Shown piece after piece: positions 36,501-49,000 of a stretch of 64,000 bases of DNA. The position numbers were made by a program, and so were the translations under genes. The stretch's first letter is position 1. The number at the start of each line of letters is the position of its first letter. The stretch lies in contig OZ038433.1 in assembly GCA_964036275.1 (NCBI GenBank), positions 31,231,836 to 31,295,835 on the forward strand, written 5' to 3'. The stretch is from Litoditis marina. Lineage: Eukaryota; Nematoda; Chromadorea; Rhabditida; Rhabditidae. The notes beneath the pieces were generated by a model. It did not search any database, was not told the DNA's origin, and saw nothing but the letters and a program-made list of their open reading frames with translations.

Positions 36501-39500
36501 GGAAATGTCACGGTATTTGGCATTGATATTTCAGTTTATATAGTGATGTTTATCTGCAGAATCGTTCGCTAACATTTGCTGACAATGATCTTTCATGAGA
36601 AAAGTTCAACACTTGATCTCATTGTCTGGTTCAGTTCATCTCAGTTGTTACTATCATAACACCTGATATGTAATCGTCTTTTTAATATACCCTTCACGTG
36701 ACTATGCGTTTTTAAACACATTTGCCACCCATCACAACTTGTGCTAACGAGTGGAAATTCAATGGAGTGCTGACATGAGAACAAAGACTATGTGAAAAAT
36801 CCAATGAATTTTGAGGACAAGGTTGCGTGGAGAAGTAAATTATACATTTTTACAGCAGACTGCGTTTCCACTTGAAATTCTTCAATGGCGATTTGTGATT
36901 ATGTTTGACGTAATTATAAGATATATCTCTACCCGGAGTGCCCCAAAAGCTGCGGAGAGGTTGCAAATTAAGCCAATATGCAATGGGAGCGCATTTCTTG
37001 ATGATAAAACATCCTACATTTTGCCAACGTCCACATCAATATGAATGCTTTATAATTAAGCATGTATGCTTCAAAAAATTATAATAAGACATTAACTCAT
37101 TATTCAATGCGTGAGAAAAACGTGTTCGAGTTTGTGTCGAACACGAACACGAGTGAAAGAACGTGTTTAGTCACGGTCACAACTCTTTGCTGGTGTCTTT
37201 GGAGATACAATATCTAGTTTTCCCTTCCGTGATTTCGAGTCTTCAGTAAAATGAGAAATGAGTGCGAGTGCAGGCTGAAAATTGGTTCAGGACGGAAAAG
37301 GAAAAAAGCGAAGCCTGCAATTTACTATGGAAATATGGTTCTAGTTTCGCCTCCCTCACTTCACTTCAACTCAACTTTCATTTCGAGCAATTCGCTTGAG
37401 TACTCAATAGTTCTGAATCTCGGCACTTTTTTTGGTTGTTCATCTATGTGTAATTCCAATTTGTCGTTTATTTTAGATAGAACTGAAGACAAATCTTTTT
37501 CTTAAAGTAGTGTTTCGTAACATAAATTATATACTTAACTTTTCGTCATAAGTAAGTTCACATCAGTAACAAAATATTTGTTTACCAGTCGTAAGTGAAC
37601 AACGCCCCTGATAAAACATCTGAAAACTCGTGATCTTTATATATTATGTGTTTTGCTCGATGCTCACACGTTTCTCGTTAAGTTCGAATCTGTTGGTCGT
37701 ACAATACCTAAAACGAGCAATTTGAATGCTATCAAGCGCAGTGAACCTAGATCTCTTGCACCCTGCGGAATACTGGAAAAAGCTCAATGAACCCAACTCA
37801 GCAAAACTTAGTACCCCCATTCATTCCAAAACAAAAACTGGTTTCCAGTGTATAATATTGAATTCAGAGCAGATCTAGTATAATATTATTGATAAGTAAC
37901 GATTTGCTTCTACGTGAAGGTCAAATATATTCAGATTATTCTGATTCGAAAATGATGTGATATTTAGCCATAATTTAGCACCCCACCTACATTACAATGG
38001 TCCCGAATAGTGAATATTCACATATTCCGAAGGAAAAAGTTCTCGCATACATTTCGCAGAATTCGTCCTCAATTAAGTATGTTGTACGTTTCTGTTGCAT
38101 GAAAAAATTGAGAAGTGAACGTTTACCGTATGGATGAAGGAACATTTTCGCACTTGAAATATGTTTGTAAAAATAAACATGATGTCCAAATCCATAATAT
38201 ATACTGTTAGCCAATAGCACAGTTACGTGAAACATGTCAAACACAGCAGAACTCAGAAACGTGGTATTTCAAAGTGCACGATTCCTTATTAGAATGCTAA
38301 ATTCACGCGGCTATTCAAGTTACCTCTAGAATAACCGCTCTAAATTCGCAATCCACGTACTTCAAACGTTGGGAAGCACCTAATATCAGAAAATCCATTG
38401 GTAATTGGAATCTCTCGGCAGGATGAAGCCAAACAGAAACAGAATTGACACATGGTCAATGTTGACCCAAGGACCTCGTTCTCATCTATTCACATTTCAT
38501 TTCATAAAAATTGATTTTAACGTCATAAAGAAGTTATTCATCAGTTCTTCCAGCTGTTCTAATGATTTTATTGATCAAATGTCTCAATGCTATGTGAAAG
38601 TTTTATTTCTAGATCGAAAACGCTGTGTTTGCTACTGTTGTAGCGCTTCGATCAGAGCATGTGTCTATCAAATAGATGTAGATTGCAGACATTCTCAGAC
38701 TGTCTGCGATGTTTTCGACCTCCCTGTTCTCTCGCTTTTGTAGCTAGCCATTTGGCTGAGAAGTGAAGATTATATAAATTAACAATTCATTAACATTATA
38801 TAGTTCTCATATTGGATTATCACAATTTCCACAACTTTGATATTTCAGTTGATCCGGTTTACCTGGCCATAAAACAGGCGAGCGGAAAATACGGAGGTCG
38901 GAAATTTTCGTCTTCAAACAATTCGGCCACGTCAAGTCCCAGAAACCTGTCACAAGTCTCACTGCAGGTATAGACTAGAATTGTTAAATTCCAACTAAAA
39001 ACTCAAAAACGCAAAAACTCGGAACTTTAAACTTTATGAACAGCCCTATGAGTAACCAATTTGATGGGGGTCTGATACTATACAGACAAAGAGACCGTCC
39101 ACATCTACATATTCTGGAATCGACCCTACAATGTAACTCCCTTAGAAAATGTTGTCCACATCGATACAAAAACTCTTATAGTATTCAGTTCAGTAATTAC
39201 CAATCAACTGAGTACTAACATCCACACTAAAACAGTGTTCAGTTCTAACGACGTACCATACCCCTTCATTTATTAAACAAAAACATTTTTCACATTCATA
39301 GCGAACCATTTTCCAAACGAGTGCTCGCATCTGAATAGGATTACTGTCACTACGACAAAATTTATGAACGGTCCACTACTTGAGCAAAACTTGAAGTTCG
39401 ACTTCTACTCGTTTTGCTAGCAGATAATTAGCTTGCAATATTGTAAGCCAACAGTTTATTTATCCTACAATATGAGACCTGATCATTTGAAATATTCATA

Positions 39501-42500
39501 ACAATGTGGTATTTCCTGTTCTCGAACGAAGCGGCTATCAGAAATGCTCCTTTTTGCCACTTGGGAAATTTGTCATTTTGTTCACGAAAGGGAAAAGTAC
39601 ACTTTCATAGTAGTTTCAAGTGGCTCGATCGTTCAATTTGTCTTGATAGCAGTTGTTCAGTCTCACAATATTTAAATAAGACTAGTATGTAATATAAATA
39701 GTTGAATTTAGGATTCTGGTTTCGCTGAACTGGGCGCGGGAGCCAATCCAATGCTGGGGTCTACACCACAACTCGATAATGCAGGTAATAAAACGTATAT
39801 CATAAGAACTGAACAATCATTATGGTATAAGAAATGACTATTTCTTTGTTTTTTGATCGATCGTTATTTGTCAGAATTCACGGAACACTACTGAAAAACA
39901 ACGGGATCAAACTACAAACTCAGCGCTACATGCACCGTTTTGAAAAGAACTTATAAGTTAGAAGAATTTTGATCGTTAGAGCTAGAAGTCTTCTTCATAA
40001 ACATTCAGTTCGAATTGAGCAGGTAACAAGAGAGAAAATATTTCTGATATTTTTTATTCATTCAACACATTGATGTACTCGACACATAGTATGTGGTGTC
40101 CTCTCAAACATGAAGTTGAGGTGTTTACATTTTTCGTACGATTCTTTTAAAACCAAACTTTGTTTCTATTCACTCGCATTCTTCCTCCTAATCTTTTAAA
40201 AGGTATGACGTTGGCTATTGTGTGTACACGCTCGTCAACCTTCACAGTAGGAAGTAAAAAAATCCAATCCTCTTTTTCATTTGTAGGAAGCTCTCGGAAA
40301 GTTTGAGAGTTTTTGTGTGCTGTAGGCTCATTTCAATTAATAATACAAACGCATGAAATCGAATTTCTCTGCCTGATGGAAAAACTATTACTGTCAGCGT
40401 AGAAATGAGAACGATACTATATTGTTTTTTTGGGATTCGTCTCATCTGTTGATTGTCAGTGTTGACTTGCTTTTGGCGCGCCAATGCAATACGCTAATAA
40501 TGATTTTGTTTTTGGTTGAGGAACATCACGAAATGGTGAATTTTAGTGATTGAATCACGATAACTTCATTTGCTATGAAAGTTTAAGGAATGATGAAATA
40601 GTGAGAAGAAAGGTTCTGCCATTTGATAAGTACTCATTAAAAATTTCGTAATACTTGTTTGAGGTGGTTGGCAAGGTACCACAAGTCATTATTTCTTCAT
40701 GTTCTTCACACATGCTTATAGATATAACCGAACAACACCTTTGTCAGTGTAATGTGATTTTTCGTTGTGTACTTTCACTCTTCGCGCCCCATCATTTAAG
40801 AAGCAGAAAAGCGTCAACGTAGAAATCAGAACACATAAGACATAACTATTCATTAATCCGCCGTTGACTTACTTGGAATCTTAGTCGATATTTGATTTTT
40901 AATGCATAGTACCAACTTTTATATCTTATTGAAGTGAAGTACCAATCTCATCACGATAAATTCTATTATCACCGGATTTACCTTCTTTTTTTAAAAGCTC
41001 CTACGTGTGCTTTGAATTTTGAGTCTTCTTAATGAGCGTGCTGGTACTGGCCCTTACTCATACGTTTGTGATAAAATATTCACTTTCCCCTGGGAGTTCG
41101 TGACTTTTGCCAGAAAAACATGCTCTCATCAACAAGTTTTCGTGACTTTTAATGATAGCGAGACTCTCGCAAACGTTTTTTTCCCAAAAGAAAGAAAGAG
41201 ACATTTTCGTTTATCTGTTTCTGTACACTCATTTACATAGAATGTGATCCATATGACAGTACTAATAATGAGTTTACATCAAAATTCCCTCATGTTGTAT
41301 TGTATCAGTCAAGCAAGGCGAGTACATCTGCAACAAAACTTGTGTTAGTGATCAGTTGGTAATTTGAATTTGCCAAATTTGCCATTTTTTGAATCTTCGA
41401 TCTTTCGCAGAATATAGTGTGAATTGCGGCTCAGATGATCATTTCTATAAACGATTCAGAAAGAATGAAACGATTTGAAAAAAAAACTGAAATAGTCTCC
41501 CCAAAAGGGAAAAAGCAGAAGAATTTCTCATATTAGAGTTCTCAAGAGGCTTTCGAAGTTGATGAGTAATGTGGGACTTTGGTTTTTGTGCAGATTAGCA
41601 ATGGTCCTCTTTCTAGTTTTCTATCAGATGAGTTTTGAGGTGGAGTGTAGTGTGGGTGTAATTCCTGTTGCTAAGATTATAAATCGTCCAAAGATGTCGA
41701 TAACTCCCATGTACACACCACTTTCGCTAAGCGCCTATATGCATCTCTTGAACCGTGGCCTCGTCAAAAGATGTAAGTTTCATCCAAAACTAATAAAAAA
41801 ATTCATTTATCACCGTATTTACCGAAGAAAACCAGTTTTTCGAATTAGTAACGAAACAACTTTGAGCTCTTGTTATATTCTATTTACGTCCTTTGCAAAT
41901 CAAGTTACACCTTATTCTCAACTTTTTTCCTGCGATCAGCCTATTCTTGTCCAGAAATGTGGAAGATTCAGAGGAAAAACCGAAACCAAAACACGTAATT
42001 AGTGTTCAGTTTCTACCCCAATACATAGTCAAGCGTATTAATGAATGGATGTTGAATGTCAGAGTGAAAATAGATTTGTGTACAAACATTGCAATGCCAT
42101 ACACTTATAATAGGAATGTAATCTATAAAGTTTGTTCTCAGGTCGTTCGACGGGTCGTCGTCGTGCTCCGAAGCTGTCTACCCAGATGAAGTCGTTGTCG
42201 TTGGACTGTCAGGAGATGCCCCCCAGACTGCACGGAGTCAATCGCAGTCCACTCAGTATGTCGCCCCGTACGCAAGTTTATCTATTTTCTAACAAAAACA
42301 AACCCATGAAATGCGCGAGAGCTCCTTATGAATACTGGTATAAAAACGATTGTGAAGAAAGAACATATTAGTTTTGGATACTACGTGTACACAAACTCAG
42401 TATGTACGCATGTTTATCCATTTTCACAATAAAATAGAGAAAACTCAGATTCAACATACAAAGAAGAAGAATAAGACTGGGAAAGAAACAAAAAATTGTA

Positions 42501-44851
42501 CGTTTTGCCTCTACCAAACCGGAGACCATATTCATGAAACGTGCAAAATTATGTCCCCCCGTACGCTCCATCTTTTTCGAATCAAACCAGAAAGAAGTTT
42601 AGCTCTACTCAATCAATTTATAAGGACCGAAACGTGTTACGTTTCACTATTTCTCCAAAAAATCGAGTATTGTCAAAATCGGAAAATCGAGTATTGTCAA
42701 AATCGAAAAATCGAGTATTGTCAAAACTCGCGGCGTTATCAACTCATCATTTCCTTACTGTGGGATTACGCGATAGAGTCAAACAAATTCGACCAATATA
42801 CGTCGAGTATTATCTATTTTCTGATGTTTTTTATGATCACGAAAGCTCATTCGTTAAGCATGAAATGTTTTCGGTGATGAATAGCTGATGAAATCTCTGA
42901 ACTCACTCGTCTTAATGAGTGCAATATCTCTCCCGGGAAGAGATAGGAAAAAGATAAATTGTTATTCAAGTTCCCTTAAAAAACAGCGCACAGTGAAATG
43001 ATCTGTGATCGTAGAGCAAATTCTGAAAATAGCTAAAAAGGAAATCCCTCTACGGCATTGTCCAAGGATAAGCTGACGTTATGGCGTTATGCAAGCATTG
43101 TTATTGGGAAGGATTTGCATTAAATTGCATATTGCTAATAAGTAATAATAACAGTATTCAAAAATCAAGAAAATAATTCTATGAAAGGTTGGGCAGATTC
43201 CAGCACTCCAAACTATCTCAGTTCATTCATGGTGCCATATTCACTCTGATGGAGTGGTGGCAACGTGGTATTTTTCGAATGAAATGACAATGTTTTTGGT
43301 TGATTGTTTCTACAACGAAATAAAAGGTTTGCAAAACAAAAACGATTCATTCAATCCATTTGGGTTCGCCAAAACGGAACTTTCTATTGATATTCATAAA
43401 TAATTTAGGAACCAAGTTGGTGGCTCGCGAGAGTCGTGGAAAGAACAGTACTTCTGACCTATCTGACTGGGATCGTGACTGCAGTCCCTGTATCACAAGT
43501 AGTAGAAGAAGCAGCGCCGGACTTGGTGAGAGTTCAAAATATGTTTTATCATTTTTTAATCTTTCTATCTTTTTTATCACCCACCGCGAGAATGCGTCGC
43601 ATAATGATATATTATGTGGGAGGAATAAAACTCTGTTTTCAAAGAATATGGTCTCCAAGTACGTCCTTCAAGCGTACACGTTCTTGAAATTCCATTTAGT
43701 CCATGCGTTCATATGAACAACGTGAAACAGTAGCATCAACAACACACAAACAACACAAACAAACAAAAACACAAACCAACTATGATTGTGTTGCAGTCTC
43801 GATGGGTGGTCATATTGTGATCCACGAGTACTGTCCCTCTTCGGGATCTCCTCTTCTCCTGGGGGAAAGGGTCCGAGTGGTGGACAACGGGGACCCCGAC
43901 TGGCTACACGGGTTCAGAATCAGTGACAGGTAGGTGATGATGTTATAATACAACAATACAATGACGCATTGAACGTTATGATGTTTACACATTGAGAGGG
44001 AAACAAGAGTTTTGCTACCATTTGCTACCATTTGGAACACATTTCGTTCGAGATTTTTGGATCATTTGGTTTCTTTTCTTATCCAGTGTGGATAACATAT
44101 CCAAAATCCGCGAAAGTAATACGTGAAGGGGCGATAGTGATCGATTGATTAGGTAAACTTGTGAATTGGGAAAGACATATTTAATTTCCGCGGATTTCAC
44201 AGTATGTGCAACGAGCGTCTGTTATAATCAAAGACAATTAAAATTTTGCAGAACAGAGCATCTGATCTCGTTCCCGGCCACATGTGTGTCTGTTTTTCAC
44301 GCAGGGGAACAGGCGATGAGAATACAACAGAATGTATTTGTTGCCGAACAAAAACTACGGATGTATAGGGATCAGGTACGCCTTGTCACGATTTTTGTTC
44401 TTTCGACATGTTTAGTTTGAGTCAGACTCAATCTTTTTAATTCTGGATTTGTCAAGACTCAGAAACGCTCACACCCGATCGAGTTGCCTTCACACTCCAG
44501 TATTTGAAATGTTGCTATAATTTTAGTTAAGTGCATGGTCACGTGAAACAACACAGAAGAACTCAGAAATGTGCAATAACAAATTGCACGATGCCTCATT
44601 AGAATGCTAACTTCATGTGACTACTCAATTTACTTCTAGTATATCTGACTATTACAATGAAGCTCATCTTGCTTCATTTCAACAAGGAGCTAAATGTCTG
44701 TTGATGTTATTGGAATTACAGTTACTTTTTATTTGTTGTTGTTCAGATAGTCTTCGCGCAGCCGGATACTCTTTCGGAAGGAAAGGTCACAGTTCGAACC
44801 GAACACAACGCCTATGCCGCCTGCCCCCTCACTTCTCTAGCACTTTTGTGA
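33580..44851 (+). CDS. STAC-like adaptor with tandem SH3 domains
   Basis: Exons: 33580-33719 (tentative first), 35412-35955, 38849-38967, 39712-39784, 42142-42255, 43409-43525, 43797-43929, 44252-44375, 44747-44851; all phases agree, about 489 residues. Exons 7-8 encode an SH3 fold: HIVIHEYCPSS (ALYDY position), LLLGERVRVVDNGDPDWLHG and SFPATCV. After a 5-residue gap a second SH3-like unit follows: AMRIQQNVFVAEQKLRMYRD, then IVFAQPDTLSEGKVTVRTE. This tandem, with almost no linker and at the extreme C-terminus, matches STAC proteins, which bind voltage-gated calcium channels in excitable cells. The N-terminal half is Ser/Pro/Arg-rich and probably disordered. No C1 zinc-finger, normal for STAC, is visible; it may be upstream or lost. 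An alternative start is ATG 35511. Family call by domain order; the 5' end is unsure. Confidence 0.65.
38200..38333 (+). mobile_element. Family A element, copy 3
   Basis: TATACTGTTAGCCAATAG left end, ACGTGAAACATGTCAAACAC, AGTGCACGATTC, TTAGAATGCTAAATTC and CTCTAGAATA right end. In STAC-like intron 2. Confidence 0.8.
42658..42731 (+). repeat. 24-bp tandem repeat, three copies
   Basis: Unit AATCGAGTATTGTCAAAATC plus GGAA/GAAA, three copies in STAC-like intron 5. It explains the repeated NRVLSKS string in one open frame. Confidence 0.9.
44520..44644 (+). mobile_element. Family A element, copy 4
   Basis: GGTCACGTGAAACAACACAG, TTGCACGATGCCTCATTAGA and right end TTTACTTCTAGTATA. It lies in the last STAC-like intron, about 100 bp before the final exon. 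Confidence 0.8.
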
Positions 44852-46009
44852 AAATCGTGTTTCATAATAACTATTGAACCAGTTTGTAACGATACCTCTA
44901 TTTTCTCCTAAATTTCTACTATAGTCATAGTTGTAGTCGTTTGGTATAAATTTTTCGTAGCTCTACAGTGAAATTGGTGTTTCTATAATAATAGTGTGAA
45001 ACGGTTTTCTCCCCATACATTTTGATTATGGACCAGTTTCAATTCCATACATTTAGATAGTTAGAAGTATGATATTGGAACCATACTACTATCACTGAAA
45101 TATCAATAGTACCATGAGCTTGTGATATTGTTCTCGTTATTTTACATTTAATTTTATATCTAGTCATTTTGAGTGTTTGTGATTCGGTCTCACGAACGTT
45201 TCTACTTGGTAAAAGGCGTGTCGTTTTCACTATCAATTTCATGTATTGAATGGTTTTTAGACATTCCCCGTATTTGTTTCCCAATAAATTTTGTTTTTGA
45301 ATGAAGTTCTTCGAAGTTTTTAACGAACTAAGATTTAACGAATTCAGAATTAGTTTATTGAAAATGTACATGGAAATATACAAGTATGAGTGAACCAGTG
45401 AAATAAAATCATCCAGAAACTAGTTGGGTGAAAAAGTTGACAATGCTATCTCATCTATGTTTATATTAGTTAAAAGAAGTTCAAAGTTTGGATTTGAGTA
45501 GTTGAAGTGCTTCTTCGTTCACGTCAGTTATGGAGTACCTGTGAAACGAAAATTTACTGTTTCATCTTTGTGTATTCACAGACCGACCGAGTTCCAATAA
45601 TGCAAGTCAGGTTAGTATACTTTCTCAGAACCGCACGGGTTTCTCTGAACGATTATTATCCTTTAAAGGTATTAAATATAAAAATGTGATAAGTATACAC
45701 TATATAAAAATACTATTTCAGTTCCTGAGAGGCCGGAATTGGCTTCTAGTCAATTTACTAAGTCATGTGAAAGTAGTAATCTCCAAAGATAATCTCATGA
45801 GGTCCCTCATGATAGAAATTTTTTTGAGATGTCTTGTTGAACCAATCTGACGGAATATATTGCATATTTCCACAAAATGGTTCACCAGAGCTCTCGCACG
45901 TTTATCTGGCCGTCATAATATCGAAGACGTGTAATAATTGAGATAGGGAAATGAAATGTGGGTTCAGGTCCACGTCTCACGTGACCAATTGACTGTTTAC
46001 TAGTGAAAC
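44852..46009. other. Convergent intergenic region
   Basis: About 1.2 kb between the STAC-like stop and the amine oxidase stop. Apart from a TCATGAG-rich family C scrap at 45779-45830 nothing is seen. I found no membrane-anchor exon for the oxidase here. Confidence 0.5.
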
Positions 46010-49000
46010 TCACGGCATCGACTCCTCTTCGTAGCCCATGTTGTAGGAGGGAGCACACGGGGGAGAATAGTCGTCACTGTACACGGAACCGTGCTGGAAC
46101 AAGAAATATTAGAAGAACGGAAGCATACACATTTGCCTCAAGTGGAATTCGAACCAGAAGCAACGTGTGTTGTGCGGTTTCTAGCAGCGAATGTTGCGAA
46201 TTGAACACGATATTTCGTGAAAAACGGCATAAGATCTACACTATAGTCGCCATTTTTCCCATGAAGACAGCAAAGGGTTCAATTGATTGAGCGATGCGGG
46301 GCGAGCGGTCGTTGATTATCTGCCAGCAGTTGAGAGAGTGAGTAGATCAATGATACGCAGACGAACTGGCCGCTCGCCAAACCCCATCCCATACAAAATC
46401 GATGGTACGGTGTCCACAACGGTTTGACAAATCCTATATGAGTCCATCACCTACGCTACTATCAACATTCGACATTTAAATATTTGTTAGATCAGTTAAA
46501 CAGTATTCACTTCTTGTATTTATGTACTATTTACTTTAAACATTTTATTTTGTTTTTCTCGGGCACGGCTACTCGACGTACGGTAACGAACGCTCAAAAT
46601 TAAATACGCAACCGACACGAAGTGGAAAGCTTGTTTTCATCGTATGTTTATCTGTATAGAAGAAAGTTTCATACTCACCAGATGTTTGGCACTAGCCAGA
46701 TGTTTCTTGCCCAGTCCGACCAGAACTTCACTGGCAGCTCTCAGACCACTCTCGACAGCTCCACTCATGTACCCCATCCACTCGAGCGCCGTCTCCGTAC
46801 CCGCGAAATGAACGCTGAAATAGTGAAGTTCACTTCCCCAACAAAAACAGCGAGAGTCAGAAGTATCCCGATATTCAGGGTGAGCAAGCGGTCGTTTATT
46901 GATTGTAGATGGAAGAGGGGTAGATCAAAGACATGCAGATGCACTGACGGCTGGCCAAACCGCGACTCTTGTGAAATTGGTCTACAACTTTGATGCACAA
47001 ACGGTGTTTTGTAAAAAGTGTTTTTTGAAACTCACGTGTTATGAGGTTGTCTGATGGATGTCCATGCGTCCATATTACCAGGTGTCACCACGGCCGTAGG
47101 ACATCCCCCGTTAAACGGCTCATGAACCCATAACTGAAAATGTTACATGTGCACAAAAACGAGAAAAGTGAAACTTATACAGCATTTTGCTTTAACTCTG
47201 TAAGGTTCGCAACGTTTTAGAATTTGTTCATATTTAAAAAACAATGACTACCAATCACTCATCGTGTCACTCATTACTCATCATTTCAATTTTCATCTGG
47301 GAGTCAGCAAACTTTTTTGACCAAGCACTATTCCAATCACAACAGGGAAAAATACCTTCTCCATGTAGTCTACCATTTCAGTTCTCGATTTGGGACCGAA
47401 GAATCGTTCCAGATCTCGGACAATTGCCTGTTTTCTCTGCTCCAAGTCCATATCTGAACGTGTGTTGTTGACACTCTCCACGTGGGTTCAAATGAGAGTA
47501 CGAAAAATTACTAAATATAGAATTGTCAACTGTATGGGATTACAGAAGCGTGTTAAAACATCTGAGTTTGATTGATGTGATCAGTAAACGATTCAGTCAC
47601 AACAGGTTGATTCGTCGATTGGTGATGCTTTTGAGTTACCTGTGAACTCCTCTCCAATGAAGCCAACTAGTGCAGGAACACCCTTCGAGTTACACGCATC
47701 GTACACTTCTATTAGAGGCATAATCTGGAAGTGCGGTGGTAAAAAATGAAGACATAAGATCAGTCTTTCACAAAGCAGAACTAGAAGCGGTATATGTTGC
47801 TTTGTCCCGCTGAGTATCTCGTTAGAACCCGTTGCATTTCGGTTGAAGTGTCTAAAAAGTTATGGCATGTATCAAAATCAAACTGAAACTACAGAAACGA
47901 CTTGGTCACACCCTAACTTAGATTTCTAAACACAATCTATTGTTATTGTTCCGTATTGAACAAACATAGATGATGTTTGACCAACCAGAGGCGATACATG
48001 AACTTATATCTTTGTTTTAACACCTCTCCAGGTACAGCAGTCCTCCCCGTGCTGATTATTTCTCCCGAGTGCCCATCTTTTCTCCAAAATGCTGTCTTGT
48101 AGGTTATCAGAAACTTGATGAAGTTTCCCACAGGGCACGCTTCAAACAGTCGAGCCTAAAACACTTCTGTTGTATTTTTGACTTTTCAAAATTTCCTTCA
48201 GTCTTTTTCAAACAACGTTTTTCCTATAAGAAAATCCAATGAAATAGATTCCAGACGGAATGTTTTTTACGTGCTCCGTTTATATACTTGACTAATAGAT
48301 GACATTTGATTGAACTATAACCACGTGAATAGTCACGTGAAAGATACACCAGCGAAATACCTTGATAAGCGGTACATCCGGTGTGAAGACTATTGCGGCA
48401 CACTGATTGGGAGGAATTGCCAGTATAACTCTGGAGCAGGTCAGGTAGTCGTACTGAAAAAATGTTTCTGAACTCATGTTAACCTGAATATGTAGTTTAT
48501 GAGATTTTACTGAGGTTTCCTATTTTTCATTTGTGGTTGTTTCACAGGTTGGTCAGTGAGAGCTTCAGTACGTTGTGTATTGTATATAAAAATTATTCAC
48601 GTTTCACGTTAAAACTAAACTATACAAATAACGAATCCTAACTGTCGATGAACGACTAATTGATGAGATTAATCAATAATCTGATGATCGTTATCGTTCA
48701 ACTACGTCAACCGACTGACCACCTCCTTTTCTCCCGGTAGCGTACTGTAGGCGTGTACGGTAGTGAGATGTGTTTCTTCGTCAAAGGCTATCTCATCTAC
48801 CGCTCGACTGAGAACCACGTTCTGCAAACCAAACTGAGCGGCCATCATCTCACTCATTTGCTGCGTACCGTTCTGAAAATGAATATGGTTTTCGGCCAAG
48901 GAAAGGCGTTAGGTTACTGTACACTCTCATCGATGCACTGCAATCAAGTCATGTTGAGTAGACACAAAGTTTGATAGAGAAGGTACTGAAAATCAACTTT

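Noticed and set aside
42374..42888. Open frames of 115-167 residues
   Set aside because: Intronic; length comes from a 24-bp tandem repeat and AT-rich sequence without stops.
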